53,706 bases of DNA from Acidobacteriota bacterium (lineage in GTDB: Bacteria > Acidobacteriota > Blastocatellia > Pyrinomonadales > Pyrinomonadaceae): assembly GCA_029557535.1 (NCBI GenBank), contig JAKQII010000156.1, positions 1 through 53,706 on the forward strand, read 5' to 3'. The notes beneath the pieces were generated by a model. The model did not search any database. It worked only from the letters and a program-made list of their open reading frames with translations, and was not told the DNA's origin. The position numbers and the translations under genes are program-made. Positions 40,529 through 50,227 of this stretch are shown in pieces (position 1 is the stretch's first letter; every line of letters starts with the position of its first letter).

Positions 40529-40564
40529 TGAACAATTGGAGAAATTGCAAGTTTTTAGTCACTT

Positions 40565-41911
40565 ATGAAGCAGTTATTCGGCACGGATGGAATGCGGGGA
40601 GAGGCCGGAACCTTTCCGCTCGATCGCGCGACGGTTGCGATCGTCGGCAGATCGTTGTCGCGGCAACTCGAGGAAGCGCTCGGGCGAAAGCCGAGATTCG
40701 TCACCGGCCGGGACACGCGCGAGTCCGGAACCTGGATCGAGGCGGCGATTCATGCAGGGATCCGGTCCGCAGGCGCTGAAGGCGAAACGGCCGGAGTCAT
40801 TACGACGCCGGGGGTCGCCTTTGTCACACGGGAGTTCGGTTTCGACGCCGGAATCGTCATCAGCGCTTCGCATAATCCATATTTTGACAACGGGATCAAG
40901 GTGTTCTCGCCGACCGGTAAGAAGATCGCATCCGAGATCGAACGGGCGATCGAGCGTGACGTTTTCGAGTCAACGCTTCCCGTCGAACTTCAGGACGCAA
41001 CGGCGACCGAAAGCGGCAATGCGACGCGATATTCCGAACGATATCTCGAACATCTTCTCGAGGGCTTTCCGGAACTTGCGCTCGATGGGTACCGGGTCGT
41101 TGTGGATTGCGCAAACGGGGCGGCGTTCGAACTTGCTCCCGAATTGTTCGGCCGGCTCGGAGCGGACGTCGTCGCGGTTTCTGACAAGCCAGACGGAAGG
41201 AACATAAACGAGGGGTGCGGTTCGCTTCATTTGGACGGCCTGCGTGATCGCGTACTCGAGGAAGACGCCGACATCGGGATCGCCTTCGACGGCGATGCCG
41301 ACCGGGCGCTTTTTGTCGACGAAAAGGGAAACGTCGTCGATGGCGACGCCGTCCTGTGGGTCATGGCCCGTCTGTTGGCCGACAATGGCGGTCTCGCGAA
41401 TCAAACCGTCGTGGCGACCGTCATGAGCAACCTCGGACTCGAAGTCGCGCTCAGCGCCCGAAACATCCGGCTTCTCCGCACGTCCGTCGGCGACAAGTAT
41501 GTCCTCGACGAACTTCTGAGAACGAATTCAGAGGTCGGCGGCGAGCAGTCGGGGCACATAATATTTCCTCAGCGCAGTCTTGTTGGTGACGGCATGATGA
41601 CCGCGCTGTTTGTACTCGAAGCGATCTTCGAAAACCAAAGGCCGCTCTCGGAGATCACTTCCGGATTCACCCGCTATCCGCAGATTCTTGTAAACGTTAA
41701 GGTTAGGGAAAAGCGGCCGTTCGACGAGGTGGCCGCGATCAGCGAGGCGGCAAAGACCGTCGAACGACAACTTGGAACGAACGGCCGGCTCTTGCTTCGT
41801 TATTCCGGAACGGAGAATCTCGCGCGCGTGATGATCGAAGGCGAGGATCAGGCTGTAATTGACGGCCATGCAAACCAACTTGCCGAGGTTATCCGCGCGA
41901 ATTTGGGCTGA
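40565..41911 (+). CDS. glmM: Phosphoglucosamine mutase
   Basis: A 448-residue enzyme converting glucosamine-6-phosphate to glucosamine-1-phosphate for UDP-GlcNAc. The N-terminus LFGTDGMRGEAG is diagnostic. The phosphoserine loop is SASHNP (Ser102), the Mg2+ loop AFDGDADR, the sugar loop GGEQSGH, and the phosphate-binding loop RYSGTENLARVM. Full length, all sites present. Confidence 0.95.
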   Translation: MKQLFGTDGMRGEAGTFPLDRATVAIVGRSLSRQLEEALGRKPRFVTGRDTRESGTWIEAAIHAGIRSAGAEGETAGVITTPGVAFVTREFGFDAGIVISASHNPYFDNGIKVFSPTGKKIASEIERAIERDVFESTLPVELQDATATESGNATRYSERYLEHLLEGFPELALDGYRVVVDCANGAAFELAPELFGRLGADVVAVSDKPDGRNINEGCGSLHLDGLRDRVLEEDADIGIAFDGDADRALFVDEKGNVVDGDAVLWVMARLLADNGGLANQTVVATVMSNLGLEVALSARNIRLLRTSVGDKYVLDELLRTNSEVGGEQSGHIIFPQRSLVGDGMMTALFVLEAIFENQRPLSEITSGFTRYPQILVNVKVREKRPFDEVAAISEAAKTVERQLGTNGRLLLRYSGTENLARVMIEGEDQAVIDGHANQLAEVIRANLG

Positions 41912-41924
41912 CGAGAAAATCGGC

Positions 41925-41953
41925 TTGCATGTGATGATGCCGGTTGATATGAT
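41925..41953 (+). promoter_or_regulatory. Promoter of a candidate small RNA / aroB leader
   Basis: TTGCAT (41925-41930), exactly 17 bases, TATGAT (41948-41953), placed 14 bases after the glmM stop codon. It predicts a transcript start near 41960. Confidence 0.6.
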
Positions 41954-41957
41954 TAAG

Positions 41958-42116
41958 GCAATTGAAACGGTTGGTGAATCCACCGTTTCCAGTGGTAGCT
42001 GGGGTGAGGACAGTTACTGCGAATTGGCAGGTGCGGTACACTTCCACGTTGCTTCGCCTGCTTTAATATCAAGAATCTGAGCCGCGAGGTTAAGGCCCCG
42101 CGGCTTTTGATTTTTT
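41958..42116 (+). ncRNA. Candidate structured small RNA or attenuator leader
   Basis: About 155 bases bounded by a good promoter and an intrinsic terminator, with no convincing coding frame. Foldable elements by eye: GAAACGGT...ACCGTTTC (41963-41988, an 8-pair stem extended by GG/CC around a TGAAT loop), TAGCTG...CAGTTA (41995-42016), a closing helix CAATT/AATTG, and GCAGG...CCTGC (42027-42061), then the terminator. I could not match it to 6S RNA, SRP RNA, tmRNA or any riboswitch consensus that I know. It could be an independent small RNA or a leader controlling aroB by attenuation. Confidence 0.5.
42080..42116 (+). terminator. Intrinsic terminator upstream of aroB
   Basis: AGCCGCG (42080-42086) pairs with CGCGGCT (42099-42105); GG/CC extends it past one mismatch, with a 6-base loop. 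It is followed by TTTT and, after GA, TTTTTT (42111-42116). It ends 26 bases before the aroB start. Confidence 0.82.
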
Positions 42117-42142
42117 GCGTTTCAGGTCGCAGAATCCCAATC

Positions 42143-43315
42143 ATGTTCGACGAAGTCGGGAAACTCGAATTGAAGTTGCCGGGAACAGATTCCGAATATG
42201 GGATCATCGCCGGTTCCGATCTGCTCGCGCGGCTTGGCGAATGGGCAGGCCACTGTCTCGGGAGGCCTGGCGGCAGGGTGATGGTCGTCTCAAACCCGCG
42301 TGTCTTCGGACTCTACGGCGAAGGCGCTGAGGAGTCGTTGCGGCGAGCGGGATTCGACGTTCACGTTTGGCTGATGCGAGACGGAGAGCGGTACAAGGAT
42401 CTGCGGTCCTATTCACGACTTTTGAGCCGGCTGGGAGAACTCACGTTCACGCGGACCGACGCAGTGGTCGCTTTGGGCGGCGGAGTCGTGGGCGACATTG
42501 CGGGTTTTGCGGCGGCGAGTTTTCTGCGGGGTATCCGCTTTTTACAGGTTCCGACCACGTTGCTCGCAATGATCGACTCTTCGGTTGGCGGAAAGACAGG
42601 GATAAACCTTGAGTCCGGAAAGAATCTGGTCGGGGCGTTTCATCAACCGGCCGGAGTGCTGATGGATGTTTCGACACTGCGGACGCTCCCGCGGCGCGAG
42701 GTCGTCGCCGGATATTGCGAGGCCGTAAAACACGCCGTCCTTTCCGGCGGGTCGCTTTTCGAGGAAACGCGATCGCATCTCTCGGTCGTCGATACCTCCC
42801 GTTTCAAGCGAGTATTCGAATCCCCGGATCTTATCGCCGATATTGCCGAATTTGTCTTGAAACAGGCGGCGTTCAAAGCGAGCGTTGTCATCGGTGACCA
42901 AACGGAGGACGTGTCGCGAACGGACTTTCGCTCGCGCAAAGTTCTGAATCTCGGCCATACACTTGCGCATTCGCTCGAAAAGGTTACGGCTTACCGATAC
43001 TTCCGCCACGGCGAGGCAGTCGGATGGGGATTGCGTTTCGCCGGCGAACTGTCAAAAAGTCTTGAATTAATCCACTCAGATGAACTAAACTTGTTAAACC
43101 ATGTTGTGCAGCTCGTAGGTGAGTTGCCCGACATAAGCAAACTCGACGCCGAATCGATCGTCCGGTCGTTCGCGTCAGACAAGAAGAACGTGACCGGAAA
43201 ACTCCAATGGGTCCTCTTGCAAGGGATCGGATCTCCGGTAATCGTCGCTAGTGATCAAATCCCGGAATTGTCCATTCGGGCCTGCCTCGACCAATTGATC
43301 AAGAGAACAAGTTAG
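42143..43315 (+). CDS. aroB: 3-dehydroquinate synthase
   Basis: A 390-residue NAD+/metal-dependent enzyme of the shikimate pathway. ALGGGVVGDIAGFAAASFLRGI (about residues 111-132) and QVPTTLLAMIDSSVGGKTGIN (about 135-155) are the diagnostic blocks. Metal ligands are expected in the Glu of EAVKHAVL, the His of GHTLAHSLE and the His of FRHGEAVGWG. The ATG at 42143 gives the usual N-terminus; the frame is open slightly upstream, into the terminator. A 138-residue protein gene follows after 27 bases. Confidence 0.95.
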   Translation: MFDEVGKLELKLPGTDSEYGIIAGSDLLARLGEWAGHCLGRPGGRVMVVSNPRVFGLYGEGAEESLRRAGFDVHVWLMRDGERYKDLRSYSRLLSRLGELTFTRTDAVVALGGGVVGDIAGFAAASFLRGIRFLQVPTTLLAMIDSSVGGKTGINLESGKNLVGAFHQPAGVLMDVSTLRTLPRREVVAGYCEAVKHAVLSGGSLFEETRSHLSVVDTSRFKRVFESPDLIADIAEFVLKQAAFKASVVIGDQTEDVSRTDFRSRKVLNLGHTLAHSLEKVTAYRYFRHGEAVGWGLRFAGELSKSLELIHSDELNLLNHVVQLVGELPDISKLDAESIVRSFASDKKNVTGKLQWVLLQGIGSPVIVASDQIPELSIRACLDQLIKRTS

Positions 43316-43342
43316 ATTCTGTTTGAGCGGAGTAATTTCAAG

Positions 43343-43759
43343 ATGAAAATTCAGGTAGTACGCAGGAACTCGGAGCGCGGCGGCGCCGCGGCGAAGTTGT
43401 TGGTTGTGTTGTTCATTCTCGTGCTTTGTGCGAACGCCGGTCTGAATTATGTGCCGGTTGCTTACAACGGCGAGCATTTGCGGGAAGAGATGAAAACCGC
43501 GGTCGTTCAGGTTATGGCGCTCCCACCGAGTGCCGGAACCCCGGCGGACGTCGCGAAGAAACGCATTCAAAGCGCTTTTGCCGCTCACGAGGTTCCGGCC
43601 GACGCATTTATCGACGTCAAGCTCAACGGAAAGGTCCTTCAGGCGCGGGTCGCTTATTCGAAGCAGGTTCCGTTGCTTCCGTTCGGCCTGTACAACTACC
43701 AGTACGATTTCGACTACACGGCGACGCCGGGCGGTTTCTTTGAGGGTGGCTCGAACTAG
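43343..43759 (+). CDS. Small membrane-anchored protein, unknown function
   Basis: A 138-residue protein. A basic start and one hydrophobic helix (about 17-37) are followed by an extracytoplasmic domain of about 100 residues with a predicted helix (GEHLREEMKTAVVQVM), a segment resembling ADVAKKRIQSAFAAH, and beta strands. It resembles small DUF4845-like anchored proteins, but I am not sure. GGAG lies 9-12 bases upstream of the ATG. Probably co-transcribed with aroB. The stop overlaps that of the convergent radical SAM gene within CTAG. Confidence 0.65.
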   Translation: MKIQVVRRNSERGGAAAKLLVVLFILVLCANAGLNYVPVAYNGEHLREEMKTAVVQVMALPPSAGTPADVAKKRIQSAFAAHEVPADAFIDVKLNGKVLQARVAYSKQVPLLPFGLYNYQYDFDYTATPGGFFEGGSN

Positions 43760-45645
43760 ACCGCAGAGGGGGCAAGGATAGCCCGAATCTTCGAAGGTTG
43801 GATGTTCACCAACGCTGGAGGAGCATCCGCCAGCCAGGTTGTCGGACAGACACCGCAAGTCGTGCATTTTTCAACCGCAGGACAGGGTTTCGATGAGAGG
43901 CTCGCCTGCGATTTTTCATGTTCGTCCTTAAGAAACTCCAAGGACAGTCCCGAATCGACGATCGACCACGGCAGGAATTCATCGTAGGTGCGGTCGCGTG
44001 ATATATGAAAAGCGTCGTCGAATCGCAGATCGCGCGCCGCTTCGCGGATCGAAAGTCCTCCTGACGCCGCATGTTGGATCACTTTGGCCACGGTCCGATC
44101 GCCCGAAGAAAACAGCGCCTGCTCGTGAGCGATCCTCGCGGACATGAAGCGAACTTCGACGTTCGGAATCCGCGAAAGCCCCTTGCAAACATACTTCAAG
44201 CGCCGCTTGAGTTCCTTTTCGCCGCAGATCGCGTCCCACTGCAACGGCGTATTCGGCTTCGGAACGAATCCGTTCAGGCTCGGAATGATCTTTCCCGCAC
44301 GCCCGAACTTTTTGCCCGCCTCCAGCATCCTGTCCTTTATCCGTTCGACAAGGATGAACATTTCGTCAAGATCTTCGTCGGTTTCGGTCGGCAACCCGAC
44401 CATCAGATAAAGCTTGATCGTCAGCATTCCCCGATCGAACACCGAACCGCAAATATCGACGATCTCATCGTTCGTGAGATTCTTGTTGATCACTCGGCGA
44501 AGGCGGTCCGAACCCGTCTCCGGCGCGACGGCGATCTGCTGGTCCTTCGATTCGACGAGCGCGTCGAGCAACTCGTCCGAGATCTGATCAAGCCGAAGGC
44601 TCGAGACCGAGATCCTGTAGTCCATCGCGCGCAACTCGCGGAGTATCGTCGAGATCTCGGGATGATCGCAAACTGCGGTGGAAACGAGACCGATCTTGGC
44701 GGTCTTCGAACGCCACTCACGGGCCTTCTCGAGAATGTCCCTGGCCGGAACGACGCGCGGCGGATAGTAGTTGTAACCGGCCCAACAGAATCTGCAGCCT
44801 TGCGAACAACCGCGTGAGATCTCGACGAGCAACCGATCGCCCATTTCAGCTTTCGGTGCCCAGACGGACGTCGACGGGCAAAAGACGTCCTGACCCAAGA
44901 GGAATTCGTGAAGCTCCGTCTCGCCGCGCCTCATCGCCCGGCGCAACGTCCCTTCTTTTGGATTTACCGCAGCCACCGCACGTCCGACGCGGCGCGGAAC
45001 CCCATCGCCTTTGGGTACGTAGTCGAATACGGTTCCGTCATCATTGTAAATTACGTCGTATAGTGAAGGAACGTAAAAACCGCGGCCGATCCGCGCGAGT
45101 GCCAACAGGATATCGTCCTTTGTTTCGTTCTCGAAAATTGCGTCGACGAGTTGATAGGCGAGGATTTCGCCCTCGCCGACGGCTATCAGATCGGTGAAAT
45201 CGGCGATCGGTTCGGGGTTGAGGAACGACGCGGCGCCGCCCATGATCACGAGCGGATGAAAATGGTTTCGGTCCTTTGACCAAACGGGAATGCCCGAAAG
45301 CTCGAGCATCGTCGCCATGTTGAGATAGTCGGTCTCGAACGATATCGAGAACGCGACGACATCGAAATCCGCGACCGGATTCTGCGATTCGAGCGACATC
45401 AGTCGCGTCTTCGTCTTCTTGTATTCGGCAAGTTCGTCCGGATCGGGCAGAAAAACCCGCTCGCACGAAACTCCCGGGATGGCATTGAAAAGCTCATACA
45501 TCGTATGAAGTCCGAGATTCGCCATGCCGATCGCATAAGTATTTGGATAGCAAAGTGCAATCCGCAGTTCCGCACCGGCCTTGATGCGGTAACCCTCCTC
45601 GGATTCGAGCTTTTTCCTGTAACTCTCGACGATCTTTCGGCTCAT
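43756..45645 (-). CDS. B12-binding-domain radical SAM protein, TIGR03960 type
   Basis: A 629-residue protein. The N-terminal half has a cobalamin-binding-like Rossmann region (RIALCYPNTYAIGMANLG, then DVVAFSISFETDYLNM, IMGGAASFLNPEP). The radical SAM cluster motif is CSQGCRFC inside SRGCSQGCRFCWAGY, at about residues 281-288. A TRAM-free C-terminal part ends in a cysteine cluster (CPAVEKCTTCGVCP) that may bind another Fe-S cluster. TIGR03960 proteins are widespread, often next to a TIGR03936 protein and ribosomal or tRNA genes, with no settled substrate. That partner is not adjacent here. It stands alone, separated from rpoD by a terminator. Confidence 0.88.
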   Translation of the reverse strand: MSRKIVESYRKKLESEEGYRIKAGAELRIALCYPNTYAIGMANLGLHTMYELFNAIPGVSCERVFLPDPDELAEYKKTKTRLMSLESQNPVADFDVVAFSISFETDYLNMATMLELSGIPVWSKDRNHFHPLVIMGGAASFLNPEPIADFTDLIAVGEGEILAYQLVDAIFENETKDDILLALARIGRGFYVPSLYDVIYNDDGTVFDYVPKGDGVPRRVGRAVAAVNPKEGTLRRAMRRGETELHEFLLGQDVFCPSTSVWAPKAEMGDRLLVEISRGCSQGCRFCWAGYNYYPPRVVPARDILEKAREWRSKTAKIGLVSTAVCDHPEISTILRELRAMDYRISVSSLRLDQISDELLDALVESKDQQIAVAPETGSDRLRRVINKNLTNDEIVDICGSVFDRGMLTIKLYLMVGLPTETDEDLDEMFILVERIKDRMLEAGKKFGRAGKIIPSLNGFVPKPNTPLQWDAICGEKELKRRLKYVCKGLSRIPNVEVRFMSARIAHEQALFSSGDRTVAKVIQHAASGGLSIREAARDLRFDDAFHISRDRTYDEFLPWSIVDSGLSLEFLKDEHEKSQASLSSKPCPAVEKCTTCGVCPTTWLADAPPALVNIQPSKIRAILAPSAV

Positions 45646-45690
45646 ACGACAACGAATTGAAAGTTTACCAAAAAGTAAGGATTGAATGCA

Positions 45691-45720
45691 TTTCGGATTT
45701 TCGATTTGGGGTTTGCGATC
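45691..45720. repeat. Short A/T-patterned repeat (GATTTTCGATTTG type)
   Basis: The run around 45694-45720 contains GATTTTCGATTTGGGGTTTGCGATC-like steps (given here only as type). With 45811-45846, which is ATCGCAAAATCGCAAATG-like, it shares the word set found inside mutS2 at 51689-51723. Nothing else is coded between 45646 and 45849. Confidence 0.45.
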
Positions 45721-45762
45721 GGATACGCACGCAAAATGTGGGACATTCGGTTAAGCGATCAG

Positions 45763-45804
45763 AAAAAAAGAGCCGCGTCCGATGATAACGGACACGGCTC
45801 TTTT
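45763..45804 (-). terminator. Bidirectional terminator after rpoD
   Basis: GAGCCG + GTCCG stem (one internal mismatch) with a 7-base loop and matching A/T runs on both sides (45763-45769 and 45801-45804). It lies 46 bases past the rpoD stop codon. Confidence 0.88.
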
Positions 45805-45810
45805 GCTTGA

Positions 45811-45846
45811 CGCACTCGCAAATTGAAAATCGCAAAATCGCAAATG
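45811..45846. repeat. Short A/T-patterned repeat next to rpoD
   Basis: Repeated AATCGCAAA steps (three in 26 bases), ending four bases before the rpoD stop codon. Same vocabulary as the in-frame insertion of mutS2. Confidence 0.45.
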
Positions 45847-45849
45847 CCG

Positions 45850-47571
<1,722 letters not shown>

Positions 47572-47594
47572 ATCAATTGATATAAATCACTTTC

Positions 47595-47623
47595 GATTAA
47601 GACTTTCGCCCAACCGTTGTCAA
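47595..47623 (-). promoter_or_regulatory. Internal promoter between dnaG and rpoD
   Basis: On the minus strand, perfect TTGACA (47618-47623), 17 bases, TTAATC (47595-47600; TAATCG with 18). The palindrome AAGAATTCTT overlaps the upstream edge of the -35 box. It allows rpoD expression apart from dnaG. Confidence 0.6.
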
Positions 47624-47658
47624 GAATTCTTAATAACGCGCCGTCCTGACTTTTTGTT

Positions 47659-49506
47659 TCAGCCCTGGCTGATGCGCGCCATGAAGTCGCGTTTGATCCG
47701 TGCGTATCTGATCTGCTCGCCGACAAGCTCCGCGACTGAGTCGAGATCGCCCGACTGCTCGGCGACTACAAGCGCCCGGCTGATCTCAAGGATCTTGTTC
47801 GAGATCGCCATGGAACGCAGTGTGAAAACGCAACTCTCCGCCTCTTTAAGTACTTCATCGATCGCGTCACCCGGCTCGCGAGGCGGTTCGCTCAGCATCA
47901 GCATCGGAATGACATCATTGATCAAATCCTCGGATTCCACCTGCGCAAGCAAACTTTCAAGTGTAACGGCGTCGCCCCTCTTTTGCAATTCCAGCAACGC
48001 CCGGAAGATCTCGGTTGTCGCCAATGAGGCGTAATCAGTTTCTTCCAGGCTCGGAATTATCACCGAACGCAGTTCCTCGTCAAAGATCAGCAATTCGAGA
48101 AGCCGTTCCTCGGCAACCGTGATCTTCGCGGCCGAAACGCGCGCGACCTTTTTGCGGAGGGCGTCCGGCGCAAGATGGCCGCCGAGTTTGACGGTCTTCC
48201 AAAGATCGCGTTTCAGAACATCGTCAACGCGGAAAAACGTCATCGCCTGATCAAAAGACTCACGCTTTTGGATCGGGTTGCGAATGACCGAAATAACGGG
48301 CAGGACATCTTCTATCGCCTCAGCCTTCTGCTTCGGGACCGATAGATTCCTCGCCTCTACCGAGTTTTCGAGTACGAATTGGAGATAGGTGGTTGCGCGT
48401 GTTTCGTGTTGCTGTTTATAAGCCTTGAATCCGTGAGCTCGAATGAAATCGTCGGGGTCGGAGCCGTCCGGCAGAATAAGGACCTTGATCTCGAAATCTT
48501 CGGCTAAAAGGATCTCAATGGCGCGCCGTGCCGCTTTCACACCTGCCTTGTCACCATCATAGTTGACAACAACTTTGCGCGCAAACTTGCCCAAAAGCCG
48601 CGCCTGGTGTTCGGTGAACGCGGTTCCGAGGCTCGCCGCGGCGTTTGTCACCCCGGCCTGATACAGCGCGAGAAAATCGAGATAACCTTCGACGAGGATC
48701 GCGTATTTCTTGCGCCTGATCTCGTCCTTCGTCTGAAACAGACCGTACAGATGATCGCCTTTCACATAAGCCGGAGTTTCAGGTGAATTGAGGTATTTGG
48801 GCTCGCCGGCGCCGAGCGTCCTCGCGCCGAACGCGACCGGATCGCCTGCGGCGTTGAAGACGGGGAATATGAGCCGACCGCGGAAGCGATCGTAGATCCT
48901 TTCCTTTTCCTCACTCTTGCTGACTAGTCCCGATTGTTCGATCAACTTGTCGTCTGCCGCTTTCTCGCGCAAAAGGCTGAGAAGCGCGTCCCAGCGATCC
49001 GGAGCGAAACCGATCTCGAATTTATCTATCGTCGCGTTGTCGAGTCCGCGTTTTTCAAGATATTCACGGGCTTCGCGGGCATGCTGATTGTCGGCTTTGA
49101 GTTCCGCGCGCCAGAAATCGAGCGCCCAGCGGTTGAGTTCGACGACGTGCTCGGAAAGTTCCTTTCGCTTCTGGCGCCGTTTCTTGTTTTCCTGGAATTC
49201 GCGGTCGTCGACAGGTTCCGGCAGCGGGACACCCGCAACTTCCGCGACACGCTCGATGGCCTCAGGAAACGAAAGCCCTTCCATCTCCATCAGAAACGTG
49301 TAGGCGTTTCCGCCTTTGCCGCAGCCGAAGCATTTGTAGAAACCCTTGTTCGGATTGACCGAGAACGACGGCGTTTTCTCTTGATGGAACGGGCAGCACG
49401 CCATCCAGTTCTGCCCCTTTTTCTTGAGCGGCGCGTACGGTTCGATGATCCGCACAAGGTCGGCGCGGTTCTTCAGTTCTTCGATGAACGATTCGTCGTA
49501 ACGCAT
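47659..49506 (-). CDS. dnaG: DNA primase
   Basis: A 615-residue RNA-primer synthase of replication. The zinc-binding domain has CPFH (Cys38, His41) and CFGC (Cys59, Cys62) in WMACCPFHQEKTPSF...GFYKCFGCG. The catalytic RNAP core includes RLIFPVFNAAGDPVAFGAR, and the TOPRIM part has LVEGYLDFLAL and VNYDGDKAGVKAARR, with Glu and Asp metal ligands. The C-terminal helicase-binding domain (about 450-615) is full length. It is the upstream gene of rpoD. Confidence 0.96.
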   Translation of the reverse strand: MRYDESFIEELKNRADLVRIIEPYAPLKKKGQNWMACCPFHQEKTPSFSVNPNKGFYKCFGCGKGGNAYTFLMEMEGLSFPEAIERVAEVAGVPLPEPVDDREFQENKKRRQKRKELSEHVVELNRWALDFWRAELKADNQHAREAREYLEKRGLDNATIDKFEIGFAPDRWDALLSLLREKAADDKLIEQSGLVSKSEEKERIYDRFRGRLIFPVFNAAGDPVAFGARTLGAGEPKYLNSPETPAYVKGDHLYGLFQTKDEIRRKKYAILVEGYLDFLALYQAGVTNAAASLGTAFTEHQARLLGKFARKVVVNYDGDKAGVKAARRAIEILLAEDFEIKVLILPDGSDPDDFIRAHGFKAYKQQHETRATTYLQFVLENSVEARNLSVPKQKAEAIEDVLPVISVIRNPIQKRESFDQAMTFFRVDDVLKRDLWKTVKLGGHLAPDALRKKVARVSAAKITVAEERLLELLIFDEELRSVIIPSLEETDYASLATTEIFRALLELQKRGDAVTLESLLAQVESEDLINDVIPMLMLSEPPREPGDAIDEVLKEAESCVFTLRSMAISNKILEISRALVVAEQSGDLDSVAELVGEQIRYARIKRDFMARISQG

Positions 49507-49552
49507 TCAGCAGCGGTCTATAGTTAATAACGAAATTTTGGCGCGGATTGGC

Positions 49553-50227
49553 TCATTTTCGTTTTTTCGGCGGAACCAGCCAGTATTCGATTACCGGATA
49601 TTTCGACCGCACGTAGAAGAACCGAAGTCTCGACAGTGGAACCGCAATATTACTTTCCTCGATCACTTTCCTTCTATTCTTCCAACTCGAGCGATCTTTT
49701 TCACGAATGACGATATTTCCCCGGTAGCGTTGATTTGCCGCGAGCAGTTCGAAAAAATGCCCGGTCAACGATCCGCCCGGACAAACTGAATCGACCTCGT
49801 CGTATTCTTCATAAAGCTCTAGAGTCCGTTGCAAGTTCAACGTAAGATCCCACACCTTCGTCTTAATAGATGATAGATCTGACCCATCCGGAATCACCCG
49901 TAGCCTCATCACAATGCGGTCTGACGCGGCCGTGCGGAATATCCGCAATCGACCCGCGTCGTAATTCCTTGCGATCATGGTGCCGGTCACGATCGACTCG
50001 AGGCCAAGAGATTTCAACGCGTCCTCTTGCTCGGCTGGCTCAACGACGCCGACCGATCCGGGATTCGCCGCGAGCACGATGAAGACTGCATCAATTCTGG
50101 CTTTGAGTTCTTCGCAAGAGGTTCGCCCGACGTCATCCGAATAGAGCGTAGTAGCGTTGTCCTGGCCGCAAACGAGGACAGTGAGTAACAAGATCAAACT
50201 CGAGAGAACGATTATTCGCGACCTCAT
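49553..50227 (-). CDS. Exported protein of unknown function
   Basis: A 224-residue protein with a signal peptide (about 1-21). The Cys near the cleavage site is preceded by Val, so a lipoprotein is unlikely. The mature part has two cysteines (in RTSCEEL and DSVCPGG) about 110 residues apart that could form a disulfide, and mixed alpha/beta character with many Arg and Lys at the C-terminus. I do not recognise a family. Start codon and mutS2 stop overlap (ATGA), so it is co-translated with mutS2. A functional link is not obvious. Confidence 0.8.
   Translation of the reverse strand: MRSRIIVLSSLILLLTVLVCGQDNATTLYSDDVGRTSCEELKARIDAVFIVLAANPGSVGVVEPAEQEDALKSLGLESIVTGTMIARNYDAGRLRIFRTAASDRIVMRLRVIPDGSDLSSIKTKVWDLTLNLQRTLELYEEYDEVDSVCPGGSLTGHFFELLAANQRYRGNIVIREKDRSSWKNRRKVIEESNIAVPLSRLRFFYVRSKYPVIEYWLVPPKKRK

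Noticed and set aside
41859-42080. 73-codon frame over the glmM-aroB gap
   Set aside because: It begins inside glmM, has no ribosome-binding site or recognisable content, and ends at the terminator by chance. The stem-forming pattern fits an RNA better.
41960-42080. 6S RNA, SRP RNA or a known riboswitch in the glmM-aroB gap
   Set aside because: I could not find the conserved SRP loop, the 6S open-bubble arrangement, or consensus cores of the TPP, FMN, cobalamin, SAM, glycine or c-di-GMP riboswitches. It is left as unassigned.
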